A stretch of 64,000 nucleotides of DNA, taken from NCBI RefSeq assembly GCF_019925205.1, contig NC_083567.1, forward strand, positions 27,404,001 to 27,468,000, read 5' to 3'. Shown in pieces: positions 45,295-56,320 of this stretch. The notes below the pieces were generated by a model, which was given only the letters and a program-made list of their open reading frames with translations, was not told the DNA's origin and did no database searches. Source of the DNA: Metopolophium dirhodum (lineage: Eukaryota > Arthropoda > Insecta > Hemiptera > Aphididae). A program made the position numbers and the translations under genes. Position 1 is the stretch's first letter. Every line of letters starts with the position of its first letter.

Positions 45295-46530
45295 ATGAAA
45301 TTTTGACTGAATGTTTATATTAGCATTTTCTATACACCATAAAATTTACAAAATATTTTGACTCTTTTTGAGCTGTTTACGGACATTGTCAGTTTTCAAT
45401 TTTTTTAGTTTTTTTTTTCTATAAATATCAATAAATTTTTATTTGTTGGGTAAAAAAGCGTGAAAATTTAATATAAGGCTCCTGATATATCGTTCTAATA
45501 GCAGTTGAAAAATATTAAAAATACATAGGCACAATTTTTTTTTATAAGCATTTAAAGTTCAAATTTTGACAACATTTATCAAATTTATAATTTATTAATT
45601 ATTTTGTAGTTAAAAAATTATAAATTTTTAACTTTTATGGCTAAGGATTGAAAATTTAAAACAAGGCTCCACGTAAATAGGTTATATATAAATTACTTTA
45701 TTCACAATAATATCATCAAATATACTTGATAATATCATAGGCTGACTGACCGTTTTCGCTCAGAATCGTTTTTCTTATACAATGATATTATATCATTGAA
45801 TTCAAATTTAACACCATCCATTACAGTGACCCACTTGTAACCCACCGTACAGCAGAGCGACATCCACTTATCCACCTTTTTTTTTTTTATTATTTAAAAT
45901 ACATCTACAATCTATACAGTTATTTGTACAATAATTAGATTTGATAAAGGAAAGAATATAAAATTGACGGCGAATAATAGGATTATCCATTGATAACACC
46001 CAGCAGATGTTAAATTTGAATTCAATGATATAATATCATTGTATAAGAAAAACGATTCTGAGCGAAAACGGTCAGTCAGCCTATGATATTACCAAGTATA
46101 TTTGATGATATTATTGTGAATAAAGTAATTTATATATAACCTATTTACGTTGAGCCTTGTTTTAAATTTTCAATCCTTAGCCATAAAAGTTAAACATTTT
46201 ATACATTTTTAACTACAAAATAATTAATAAATTATAAATTTGATAAATGTTGTCAACATTTGAACTTTAAATGCTTATAAAAAAAAATTGTGCCTATGTA
46301 TTTTTATTAATATTCAACTGCTATTAGAACGATATATCAGGAGCCTTATATTACACTTTCACGCTTTTTTACCCAACAAAATTTTTTTTATTGATATTTA
46401 TAGAAAAAAAAACTAAAAAAATTGAAAACTCACAATGTCCGTAAACCGCTCAAAAAGAGTCAAAATATTTTGTAAATTTTATGGTGTATAGAAAATGCTA
46501 ATATAAACATTCAGTGAAATTTTCAAGTAT
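45295..46530. repeat. Large palindrome: about 518-bp arms, 196-bp spacer
   Basis: The left arm 45295-45812 and right arm about 46009-46530 are reverse complements with few differences (one is CTTGATAATATC against CTTGGTAATATC). The arms are two GATTCTGAGCG-family interiors head to head, with innermost ATATCATTGAATTCAAATTT / AAATTTGAATTCAATGATAT. The spacer has ordinary sequence plus the CCACTTGTAACCCACCGTAC end of the left unit. A transcript through it would form a long double-stranded RNA. Confidence 0.85.
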
Positions 46531-47012
46531 CTACAGTAATTCGTTTTATAATTACAATAAAATAAGAAAATTGTTACATGAGAAATCGAGTAAATATCAA
46601 ATGTTGTAAAAATATAAATTTCAGACGCTCATAAAAATTTAATTTAAGTTTCTTGTAGGCATTTTTTTTTTTTTTTGATAAAGGTAGACAAATTTATGAG
46701 TAATCTTATATTACATTTTAAAATCTTAGATTTAAAAAGAAAAATTTTTATAAATTCTCAACTCAAAATAATTTGCGAATTTTCGTGATTTTTCCGTATT
46801 TTGTCAAAATTTGAACTTTAAATGCCTATAAATAAAAACTGTGACTAAGGATTTTTAATTTTTTTTTCATCTGCCTTTGAAACAATAACCTAGGAGCCTT
46901 CTATTAAATTTTCAAGCTTTTTTACTCAACAGATAAAATTTTATTGATATTTATAGAAAAAAAAACTAAAAAAATTGAAAACTGTCAATGTCCGTAAACA
47001 GCTCAAAAAGAG
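46531..47012 (-). repeat. Further GATTCTGAGCG-family unit in reverse, truncated
   Basis: It matches in reverse the unit at 13.6-14.2 kb, including ACATGAGAAATCGAGT, TTTCTTGTAGGCATTTTT and AATGTCCGTAAACAGCTC. It is cut at 47012 by the AACTTAACT-rich MITE. Confidence 0.7.
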
Positions 47013-47550
47013 TTAATAAGTTAGAGTTAAGTTAAAAAGTTGATTAAATTTAAAATTTTTAACTCAACTAGTTACTTTTGGATTTTCATTAACTTTACTG
47101 TTAACTTACTAAATTTATTTTTTAACCAACGTGAAATTAACGAGTTAATTTTTCATTTTAAGAAGTAAGTTAAGTTAATTTATTTTGTTTTTAATTTAAT
47201 TATATTTCACTATTTCAGTCTATTTCTTTTTCATGGCAAAAATATGTATCGTAAATTGTTTGAAGTTAAAAATGTATATCATTCTAATCTAACTTATATG
47301 GAAATACTGTACAATGTATAAACATTATATAGTCTATAATTTAGTTTTGGGTTGGAAAAAAATTAAGTACGCTAGCATTGTATAAACAAATTAAGTTTTT
47401 TTGAACTTAATAAAAAGTTAACAAAAATTGTGTATTAACTTTTAACTTAACTGAGTTAATCTATAGTTATATTAACTTTTAACTTCTAACTTTTTGTTAT
47501 TGGTACATATTAACTTAACTGAACTGAGTTAAAAAAAATCATTAACTTGC
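47013..47550. mobile_element. AACTTAACT-rich MITE, reverse copy
   Basis: Inverted relative to 21.64-22.26 kb. Shared blocks include AACGTGAAATTAACGAGTTA, TTTTGTTTTTAATTTAATTA, TTCAGTCTATTTC and TTAGTTTTGGGTTGGAAAAA. It is bounded on the right by TTAACTTGCCCAGCTTTGCC. Confidence 0.6.
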
Positions 47551-48050
47551 CCAGCTTTGCCTATTATTATTTATTATTATGTTATGATTTATTAATTATT
47601 TTCTAATTATATTATCTTAATTATTAAATAATAATATGCTCTACTAATACTGATTACTGATTGTACCAATAGTAGGAGAGTGTAGATATAGTTATATATG
47701 GTTATATATAGAGCCCAATAACAGTTAACACAATTCTTGTACCACGGTTGTATTACAGAGCCGTGTTGTCGACCAATTTTAACAACAATACCCACATGGT
47801 AAGTACAAAGTTACTGATGAGTGGTGCATCGATTTTCGTTATTTCATACTTTCATAGTTTCATTGTTATATAATTTATAGGTTATTAACTATTAAGTTAT
47901 TTCGTAATTCGTTCATCGTTGTTACTTCTTACATTATTTCGTTATTCGTTGTTCTTATATCTTATAATACTAAATACATAATATACATATTATAGTATTA
48001 CAATATTTAATATTAAACTGTTAACTCAATATGTGGGCCGTTATTCAGTT
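47551..48050. other. No recognised gene
   Basis: AT-rich; GTTATTCGTTGTTCTTATAT-like imperfect repeats near 47.84-47.96 kb. Confidence 0.4.
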
Positions 48051-48051
48051 T

Positions 48052-48135
48052 TTAGATTCTGAGCGAAGCGATGAATGTATTGATTTTACAATGATGTGTG
48101 TTTTTTTTTTTGATTTTTTGATTTTTTTTTAATAC
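48052..48135 (+). repeat. GATTCTGAGCG-family terminal fragment
   Basis: TTTTTAGATTCTGAGCGAAG and TGATTTTACAATGATGTGTG reproduce the 5' end of the family (as at 13356) and then fade in a T-run. It lies just upstream of the transposase gene remnant. Confidence 0.7.
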
Positions 48136-48272
48136 TATGTAATTGTACGTATTCGTGCATTATATGTATTGCATTTTATTGTAATAATAAGGCTACACCT
48201 ATAATATTACACGTGTTAATATAATATATAGTATAATTTTGTACATATATTGGTATTATTACAATTGACAAT

Positions 48273-50576
48273 ATGACATCCAGTAAGTCAACCAAGCGTA
48301 GAAAACTTAAAGCAGAACTACAAAACTTTGAGGAAGATCTATTGGATAATATAGTGTAAATGAGATTAAAAATAAGGGGGGAGGGAAGTATAGGTGATAC
48401 CTAAGACCTACAACACTAGACTGTATATTCCTTTATCATACAGGTATGATATACCTTTAAGATATCTAATATATTAATATACATTATAATATTGTGTCCT
48501 GAAATTTACATTTTTCATATAAAGAAATAGGTAGGTATTACAATAGATTTAGTTATAAAATTATTGGTTTTAAAATTAAATTAAATATTTTATTTAGATA
48601 ACAGAACATTTTCTGAGCATCAAAATGATATTCTTGAAACCAATGAATCTGATGGAGATGAAAGTGGTTCAGAGTGCTCTGATATGAGTGAAAACTGGCA
48701 CAGTTCTATTCCAGACTCAGAAAATAATTTTGAAAAGCAAGATTCCAGGTAAAATGTGGATTTAGTTGATAATGATGATAAGAATATCCATTCTATTAAA
48801 CATAAACTAGCACAGTGGGCAGTAAAACATAATATAACACAAAATGCTATTTCAGGCTTACTTAAAATGTTAAATGGACACTCATGTCTAAAAATTAATT
48901 ACCTATCGATGCCCGTACTCTTATGAAAACAAATATTTCAAATACACTTTTTTCATTTAATAGTGTTCCTCCTGGCCATTATTACCACTTTGGTATTGAA
49001 AATGGTATTAAGAATTATTATGACACATCCAATCCAGATCCGGTCATAAAATTAGTTTTTGGTATTGACGGTTTACAATTAACTAAAAGTTCGAATAGTG
49101 TATTTTGGCCAATTTTATGCTACATAAGGCCAAATAACAACATTGTATTTCCTATTGGTATTTTCTGGGGAAATAATAAACCACATGATTCCAATATATT
49201 CTTGGCAGAATTTTTTAAAGAAATGAAGCACTAATTTTAAATGGTATATTTATAAAGACTACAAATGGTAAATTAATTAAGAAAGAGATTGTACTAGACG
49301 TGTTCTGCTGTGATACTCCAGCTAGCGCTTTTGTTTTGAAAACTAAATATCATAGTGGATATTTTTCCTGTCACCGTTGCCACACTGAAGGTATATACTA
49401 TAAACATAAAGTATATGTTTTCCTGAATTGAATTGCTCCAAAAGAACACATGATAGCTTACAAAGACCAAGAAGAATATCATGTAGGTGATTCAATGTCA
49501 GTTCTTCTTGACTTACCAAATATAGACATAATTAAAGTATTTTCCATAGATTACATGCACAATTTGTGTTTAGGTATACAAAGGCATTTATTACATTTGT
49601 GGCTAAATAAGGGTCCATTGCCTGTTCGTATACCTGGTTTTAAAATTAATATAATGAGTGAATATCTAATTTTACTTAAGAATATGGTTCCCTGTGATTT
49701 TCAGCGTAAACCACATGGACTAAATGAACTCAATAGATGGAAAGCCACAGAGTTTAGACTTTTTCTGCTTTATACTGGTCCTGTAGTTTTAACATTTATT
49801 TTAAATGACAAATGTTATTTCAACTTTTTATGCCTGAATGTGTCAATATTTATTTTATTAGGTAAACATAAACAGTATACTAGCCAACTTACAAACTATA
49901 CTAAATCACTTATTAATTACTTCGTTGAACAATTTATCATTATCTATGGAAAAGAATGGATGTCCCACAATATGCATTGTTTACAACATATTCATGAAGA
50001 TTTTATTAATTTTGATTCACTAGACAACTGTTCAGCTTTTCCTTTTGAGAATTATATGAAGGTTTTAAAAAAAATTATTAGAAAATCAGGACAACCACTG
50101 AAACAAACTGTAAAATGTTATACTAAAAGTATCATATTTAACACCCCAATAATTTTAAATGTCAAAAATTCTGAAAAATATCAATTTAAACAACAACATA
50201 CTTCTGGACCTATGATAAATAACTGTTCTGAACCTCAATATAAAAAAATGATTTTTAATGAAATTGTTATAAATACTAATAATAATGCAGCCTTTTTATT
50301 GGAACTTTTCTTGGTGATGTAATCAAAGTTGTAAATATATGTTATTCAAATGCATCAAAATGTCATATTATTTTGGGTTTACATTATTTAACCAAAATTC
50401 CCTTTTATCTAAAATCAATTAACAGCTCTATGATAGGAATATATATTGTTAGTAATTTAGATTTACAGTATGAAATGTATAATATTAACAGTATTAAAGT
50501 AAAATATATGGTGTTAAAAATTAAAGATATATCCATTGCATTACCTATAAATCATACTTATATTGTATGTGAATAA
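48273..50576 (+). pseudogene. CACTA/EnSpm (TNP2-like) transposase gene, broken
   Basis: A first exon starts at ATG 48273 (MTSSKSTKRRKLKAELQNFE). After an intron ending TTTATTTAG at 48597, the frame EHQNDILETNESDGDESGSE continues to a TAA near 48750. Then come HKLAQWAVKHNIT, a frameshift near 48900, LPIDARTLMKTN, YHFGIENGIKNYYD, LVFGIDGLQLTKSS and FWPILCYIRP (IDG..WPI as in TNP2 transposases), VFCCDTPASAFVL, and a C-x2-C finger FSCHRCHTEG. A TGA follows at 49429, then VFSIDYMHNLCLGIQRHLL, WMSHNMHCLQHIHEDF and CSAFPFENYMKVLKKI (DUF4218-like), and a last frameshift near 50313 into GTFLGDVIKV...SSMIGIYIVS. Nearly full length, but with two stops and at least three frameshifts. The 49450-50322 part is the longest intact frame. 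Confidence 0.75.
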
Positions 50577-51011
50577 ATAAATATTATGTAAATATAATTA
50601 ATTACCTATTAAATGAGATATCTCATATATTTGATACATTTCAAAATTATATCTAATTTAAAATAAGTTCCTTGAGGAATTATATATTATGGCTTACAAT
50701 ATTGTATATTATGTATATATTTATGTCCTATTTTAATGATTAATATAATATATATAATAGTACATAATAATACATAATAAATATTAATAATACATGTATT
50801 AAGTTCTTTTGAAATTACCTAATGTTTTATTTTTTATCTAAAATCTTTACTGAATAAACATAATATATGTGTTACATAATATTATTAAACATCTTAATAT
50901 ATTACCTATAAAATGCTTTTATTATATAATAGTGTTACATACATTTAAACGAGATCAATATTTAAATACTTGACTATTATTTTGTTTCGATTAATGTATA
51001 TTATAGGATAT
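50577..51011. other. 3' flank of the transposase remnant
   Basis: AT-rich, with TAATAATACATAATAAATAT repeats; no gene. Confidence 0.4.
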
Positions 51012-51540
51012 ACAAAATAAATATTTAGTATTTATGGTAGCTAAACATTGAAACATGAACAAATTATAATGTTTAATTTAACATTAATTTATAAATCTAC
51101 AATTTACAAGTAAAATATTAAAGCTTAAACCAAAAATAAAATACAACCTCTACTTAAACATCAGTATTTAAATGTTTATATAATAATGTATACTAAACAT
51201 ATTTTAATGTTGATTAGGCTATAAAAAATAAATATTTAGCATTTAAGGTAGCTAAACATTGAAACATGAATGAAATGATAATGTTTATTTTAACATTAAC
51301 TTATAAATGTTCAATTTAATGATTAATGTCCAACCTTAAAATGGAAATCAAATACAAGATTTAGTTAAATGTTGATTTTTAAATATTTAGCTTTTAAACA
51401 TTCAATAAAATGTTACCCTACCTTTATATTAATAGTTGGTTTTTTTAAACTTTTATTAAATGTTAATTAAAGCATTAATGTTAAATATTTAACTATTAAT
51501 GTATTTAAATGATACATTTAATATTTAAAATTACAAAATG
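51012..51540 (+). repeat. Tandem pair of about 215-bp units and subterminal motifs
   Basis: AATAAATATTTAGTATTTAT plus GGTAGCTAAACATTGAAACA at 51018 recur at 51230 (AATAAATATTTAGCATTTAA plus GGTAGCTAAACATTGAAACA). Further TTAATGTTTAA/ATTAATGTTAAAT motifs follow to 51.53 kb. The clustering of short repeats next to the transposase remnant is what subterminal regions of CACTA elements look like; this link is inferred. Confidence 0.6.
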
Positions 51541-51623
51541 TTTATTGGAAAGTATTGCAAGAGAGCTAAATATCCAGAGGTGCAGCTACAGGTTTCGGGA
51601 GTAAAAAACACTAAAAAACTCTA

Positions 51624-51854
51624 GTGTATTACTATATGGCACTATTATTATTTTATTTTTTATGCTTAATACGTGAGTGTGGTGTCCATCTGCGAAACGA
51701 TAAAATCAGACCTTGGAAAATTCATCAAAATTATGAACTAGTTTATGAGCATAATGCGATTGAATCAATAGTACATCCATATATAGACATTATATGGACG
51801 ATGGGCGTTGGGATGTTCATGTCGGGTTGCACGGATGGATCTAGAAAAATGTAA
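51624..51854 (+). other. Unrecognised 76-residue open frame
   Basis: The later part (GVHLRNDKIRPWKIHQNYEL ... HPYIDIIWTMGVGMFMSGC) has varied, protein-like composition and ends at a TAA. I recognise no family, and no splice partner was found. It may be transposon scrap or chance. Confidence 0.2.
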
Positions 51855-52780
51855 AATTTTATATAGCAAAATATAATATAATATGCATCATGATCCGAAT
51901 TAAATGATGAAACGATCATCGTATTATTATATAAATGGCTTGGAAAAAACAAGTCGTAGATGAGTATCATTTTTTTTTTGGTTGAAAAATGATTATACGT
52001 TTATTTAGAATAAAAAAAATCACGAATTTAGCCAATCCTGATTTGTCGTTTCCCTCCATTCGAAAATTATCCGACCTGCGCCTTTGGGCGCAACCAGCTA
52101 TTATGCATAATAGCTGATGTACCTATGTGCGTATACAGAGCGTGGCCGCCATTTTAAGACAAGTTTACAAAATAATAATATATAATATGTTATTATATGT
52201 ACCTATGTCCTATACATATGCATACACATTTTACTAGCACATTATATATATTTATGACCCATAGTCGCATGTATATAGGCACTTCTTATAATATATAATA
52301 ATAATACACATCGTGGCGTACCTACATATTATAATATTATTTTATTATATATGGGAGTAAAAAAAAATGAACGATAATTCGGAGGCGGACTTGACGCGTA
52401 GTCGTTCGCATACGATATAGCTGAGGTGGGACATTGGAAGGGACTTGTGGAAAGGGGTGTAAATCAAAATACACACGCATATCCACATATTATAATACTA
52501 TACACGTGGTAGGTGTGTGCATATTATTATAGACCATTGTGGTGATTTTGTATGTTCCTATATTGTATACATTTATGTGCACGCGTATACAGCCGCAATT
52601 CGTCTACCACAATACGCTTACGTGCGTCTATATTATAACATAACCAGCTAATACCTATATAGTATATACCTATTACCTACCTATACTTACCAACGTCCTA
52701 TGCGGTGAAAATAAAAATGAAGGGTAGCCGTAGGCCACCACGCGACGACCGCCGAATGTAATATAATATATCCACCAGAA
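51855..52780. other. Gene-free, moderately CpG-rich stretch
   Basis: GCGCCTTTGGGCGCAACC and TATTATGCATAATAGCTG (self-complementary) lie near 52080-52120. No gene was recognised. Confidence 0.4.
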
Positions 52781-52826
52781 AAACGTATGCGCACATTATA
52801 ATATACACCGTGCACGCTCGTACTCA

Positions 52827-52827
<1 letters not shown>

Positions 52828-52869
<42 letters not shown>

Positions 52870-52873
52870 ACAC
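52828..52873. repeat. (CA)n microsatellite
   Basis: About 45 bases of CA repeat with two CATA interruptions. The Cys/Val-rich minus-strand frame here is an artefact. Confidence 0.95.
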
Positions 52874-54442
52874 TATAGGCTGCCGCCAGGTTTAATTACA
52901 CGTCTCTCTTTATGAAATATATTATATTATGTTATGGTTTAAGGTATATACCAACGACAAAGCTAGATGTATATTATTGTGTATATATGCGACGCGCGCG
53001 TGTAACCATACAATATCACGAAGGGTGAGTGGCGGTGGGGTGGGCGGCTTTGGTTCGGGGACGACCGCCTCCCGTATATACGATAAAAAAAAAAATTATC
53101 GTTATTATTATACGTACTTAGGTGCGGTCGTGCGTGTGCATGTGTTCGGTCTGGAAAAAATAAAAGGTTACGTATCAGAAAAACTTTAGTCGGCTCCGGT
53201 GAGTAGGTATATATATGTATAAGTATACACATAGTATATATATATATGGGACCGACCGCTACTATACGTCATGTAATATATGTAATATATATGTGTGTGT
53301 GTGTAATGATATATTATAATGTGATATTAACCTAACAACGGTCTATGCATCATCATCGGAGGGGGTGGGAGAGATAGGGGCGGTACCTAAGTATGTTAAT
53401 ACTTATTATTTTTGTTTTCGGTATTTTTCACTCTCCTCGAAGTAGGACCGTACTCGGGGCGCAGTGCGAGTCAAAAAAGATATACATAATATATTATTAT
53501 CTAATGTATACATCTACGCGATGCTTACGGAAAAAAACATTATATGTGAATATATGTGGTATATATATATATTATTTATATACCTACCTGTTAATTACAC
53601 CGCATGCATATATTGTATATTATACCGCGTTGGACTGGTGCAGCTCGGTGCAGTTTAGACGCGTTCGAGTACCTACCTGTCCTACCTATACCTATATAAT
53701 ATTATTTAATACAAAATTAATACCAGTGCGTCCCATCGTATGAATATATACATATATATATATATATAATGTATATAGCTAGTGCGTGTATATAAGTATA
53801 TTATACATCATATACCCGGTGCACACACGGACCGGGGTAGGCGTGACCATAAACAGCGGAACCGCTTACCGCCGCTACCTTAAACGCTTCTTCTTCGTCT
53901 TCATAGTCTTCGAGAACGTGACCGCCGAGGTGAATATACCATGTATACATAATATACAATTGTTTATAATATGTACCTTTATGGTATGATGTGCACTCTG
54001 CTCCTCCTGTTCGTCCGGAGTCGGCCGCACCCTGTTCGCCCCGCGTGGACAGCTCTTTTGTTCTCGGGCATATGTTATTATTGTCTTATTACTAATTAAT
54101 TATTATTTTTATTATTAATATTAATTTATAGGATTATAGGTATATGAACTATTGCAGTATATATACATAATATACTAGTGGTATAGGAACCGAATACATA
54201 ATATGCACGATAGTATATTGATACTATATATTATATACAACATGAAAAAACTCGAAACAATTGTTAAGCAGTCTTAGCCGAAGATGTTTTATGTAAAAAC
54301 CGAATTGTCCACTGAAATGTTAATAAAATAACAATCAGTTTTGTATGAACATAAATTTAAAAACTATTATAAAAGTACAAAAATATCTAACTATGCAGGT
54401 AATCAAACGGTAATCAAAATGGCACAACACGAAATTATATAT
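52874..54442. other. CpG-richer stretch, one weak exon-like patch
   Basis: It has TATATATG and GTGTGTG microsatellites (53.21-53.31 and 53.74-53.77 kb). The patch at 53840-53933 reads on the plus strand ITINSG-like GTAYRRYLKRFFFVFIVFEN followed by VTAE with strongly GC-ending codons, then GAG|GTGAAT. The minus strand of the same patch reads LEDYEDEEEAFK|GTAGCG. Either may be a short host exon, but no acceptor with a pyrimidine tract was seen on either strand. Confidence 0.25.
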
Positions 54443-54779
54443 CAGCGGTTCCTACACTGTGCCTCTCTTGCACTCATCTTTAGACCATTCTCGTGGTTAT
54501 ATAGATCTAGTTTCCACTTTTAAAAATCTTATTGCAGTCATTGATTTAGAATTACAATTTACAACTAATGAAAACATTTTTAAACTATTTTGATATATAG
54601 TTATAAAAAATTAAGTAAGTTACTATTTCTGTCATAAAAATGTATGTACATATAAAAACAAGAAAGTTTTAATAATATTATATCATTTTGAACCTATTTT
54701 ATTTTATATTATTTGTGTGATCGAGATAATCATTTTTTAAGTTTAGAAACGCTAGAATAAAAAAGTTTGGGAACCACTG
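54443..54779. mobile_element. Short hAT-like element
   Basis: The left end CAGCGGTTCCTACACTG and right end AGTTTGGGAACCACTG are imperfect inverted hAT termini (CAG.GGTTCC.A.A). The flanks are both TATA-rich, so a target duplication cannot be judged. There is no usable ORF. Confidence 0.55.
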
Positions 54780-54882
54780 ATATACCTATAGACAATAGAC
54801 TTATTTACATAGTACATACCTACTATATACTATTATACTCTATATATAATATATATATTATCAATTAGCTATATTTAGTTTT

Positions 54883-55262
54883 AGAGGACATCGCACTCGC
54901 ATGCGTGTTGTCTTACACACGTACGGTATAGGTACATAACAAATTTTCGTTCGCTAGTTTCAATAGGGTGCTGTCAGTTTTGATATTAGACTATTAGAGT
55001 GAATTGAACTATTATCAACCTATTAAGTAACAACATTATTTGTGTTCTCTCGTTGTTTTTTACGATATTTGAATTTTTAAGTCAGTTATGAGTATGTGAA
55101 ACATTAATATTTTTAAATGCTCAAAACTCACTTAAAAATTAAAATATCGTAAAAAACCAATGAGAGAACACTCTATTATCAAAACTGACGGCACCCTATT
55201 GAAACTATAGCGAACGAAATTTGATACGACACAATATGGGTCATATGGGTGCGACGTCCTCT
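54883..55262. mobile_element. Foldback element with arms of about 165 bp
   Basis: The left arm includes AGAGGACATCGCACTCGC, TTTCGTTCGCTAGTTTCAAT, AGGGTGCTGTCAGTTTTGAT, GTGTTCTCTCGTTG and TTTTTTACGATATTTGAATT. The right arm repeats them inverted, ending GTGCGACGTCCTCT. A loop of about 50 bases separates the arms. TTTAG occurs just outside both ends and may be a 5-bp target duplication. No coding capacity. Confidence 0.75.
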
Positions 55263-56039
55263 TAACATTTAGTAAAAATCTATAAAAAATGCAAATCGAT
55301 AAATTTCCGGTCATTAATTGTTACAGATATATATTACGAATATGAAGATATGCATAATGTGCATCAGTGGTTAGGTAGCCATAAAATAATATAACGTTTA
55401 GGCGTATAGCCCGCGTGAGTAAGGAATTAATAACATTAACTAAAAATCATTGTTTTTTATACTTAAAGCAATTGATAATCAATGGTTTAAACACTTTAAA
55501 CACAGTATAATATATTAATATATACCTAGATACACCATACACATCATACAAAATATGTGTTGAAATGTATATTATCATTGGTTAAATAGGTAATATACTT
55601 GTATATTTAATCAATGGTAGCATGCAGTGACGAAGCCAAGAGGGGTTTGGATATTTAACCCCCCCCCCCAAATTAAAATTGTTTTCCCTTAATAAATGTT
55701 TTATTTATATACGAAAACTGTAAAAAACTTGGTTTAATTTAAACTTGATGTATATTTTAAAATCGAGGGGCCCAAATGCCCAGTATTCTAATAAATTGCA
55801 CTTTTTTTTAAGGAGAAAGAAACCTCAAAACTTATATTTAATTAATATTCATAACTCATAAGTATTATAATTTATAACTATTAAGTACCTAACAAACATT
55901 ATTAGTTGATTTCGATTTCGTTTACCTACGATGGGCTGCAATGACATAATATACAACCTCGCAGAGCACGACGAATAGTGAATAGGTACACGCTAAATGT
56001 AGGTACAATAATATAATAATATATTTTTACAATATTATA
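55263..56039. other. Gene-free stretch with MITE-like motif
   Basis: CAGTGACGAAGCCAAGAGGG at 55628 followed by a C-run (AACCCCCCCCC) resembles a MITE end. CAATGGTTTAAAC near 55480 and TTAATCAATGGTAG near 55615 form a loose inverted pair. Confidence 0.35.
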
Positions 56040-56059
56040 CTTATTTACATTATGCTATA

Positions 56060-56320
56060 CATCCGAACAGCTATTGCCTGCAAGTACGAGTGCGGCACAC
56101 TGCAGGCAGCAATACGGCGGCGTTAATCTCCGGCGGAAACCTTTTGTTGTCGCCGTCGCCGGTGTTTTATTTTTTTGTTCAAATCCGTTCGGAGTCGCGA
56201 AAACCGTTTGTTCGTGTTGTCGCGATCGTTTCCTCGGTGCGTCTCTACAGCAGCAGCCCGCACGGCGCCGCAACACTGCGACAACGGAACGCGCCGACCC
56301 GGCAGGTATAATAATAATAA
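56060..56320. promoter_or_regulatory. CpG island-like block, candidate promoter / first exon
   Basis: This is the most GC- and CpG-rich block of the window (GGCGGCGTTAATCTCCGGCG, GTCGCCGTCGCCGG, GCGCCGCAACACTGCGACAA). It ends at CGACCCGGCAG|GTATAATAAT, a good splice-donor match for a plus-strand non-coding first exon. Overlapping frames on both strands reflect base composition and are not accepted. No TATA box or downstream exon was identified, so a gene start is only a suggestion. Confidence 0.3.

Noticed and set aside
52687..52869. Cys/Val-rich minus-strand frame
   Set aside because: Translation of the CA microsatellite.
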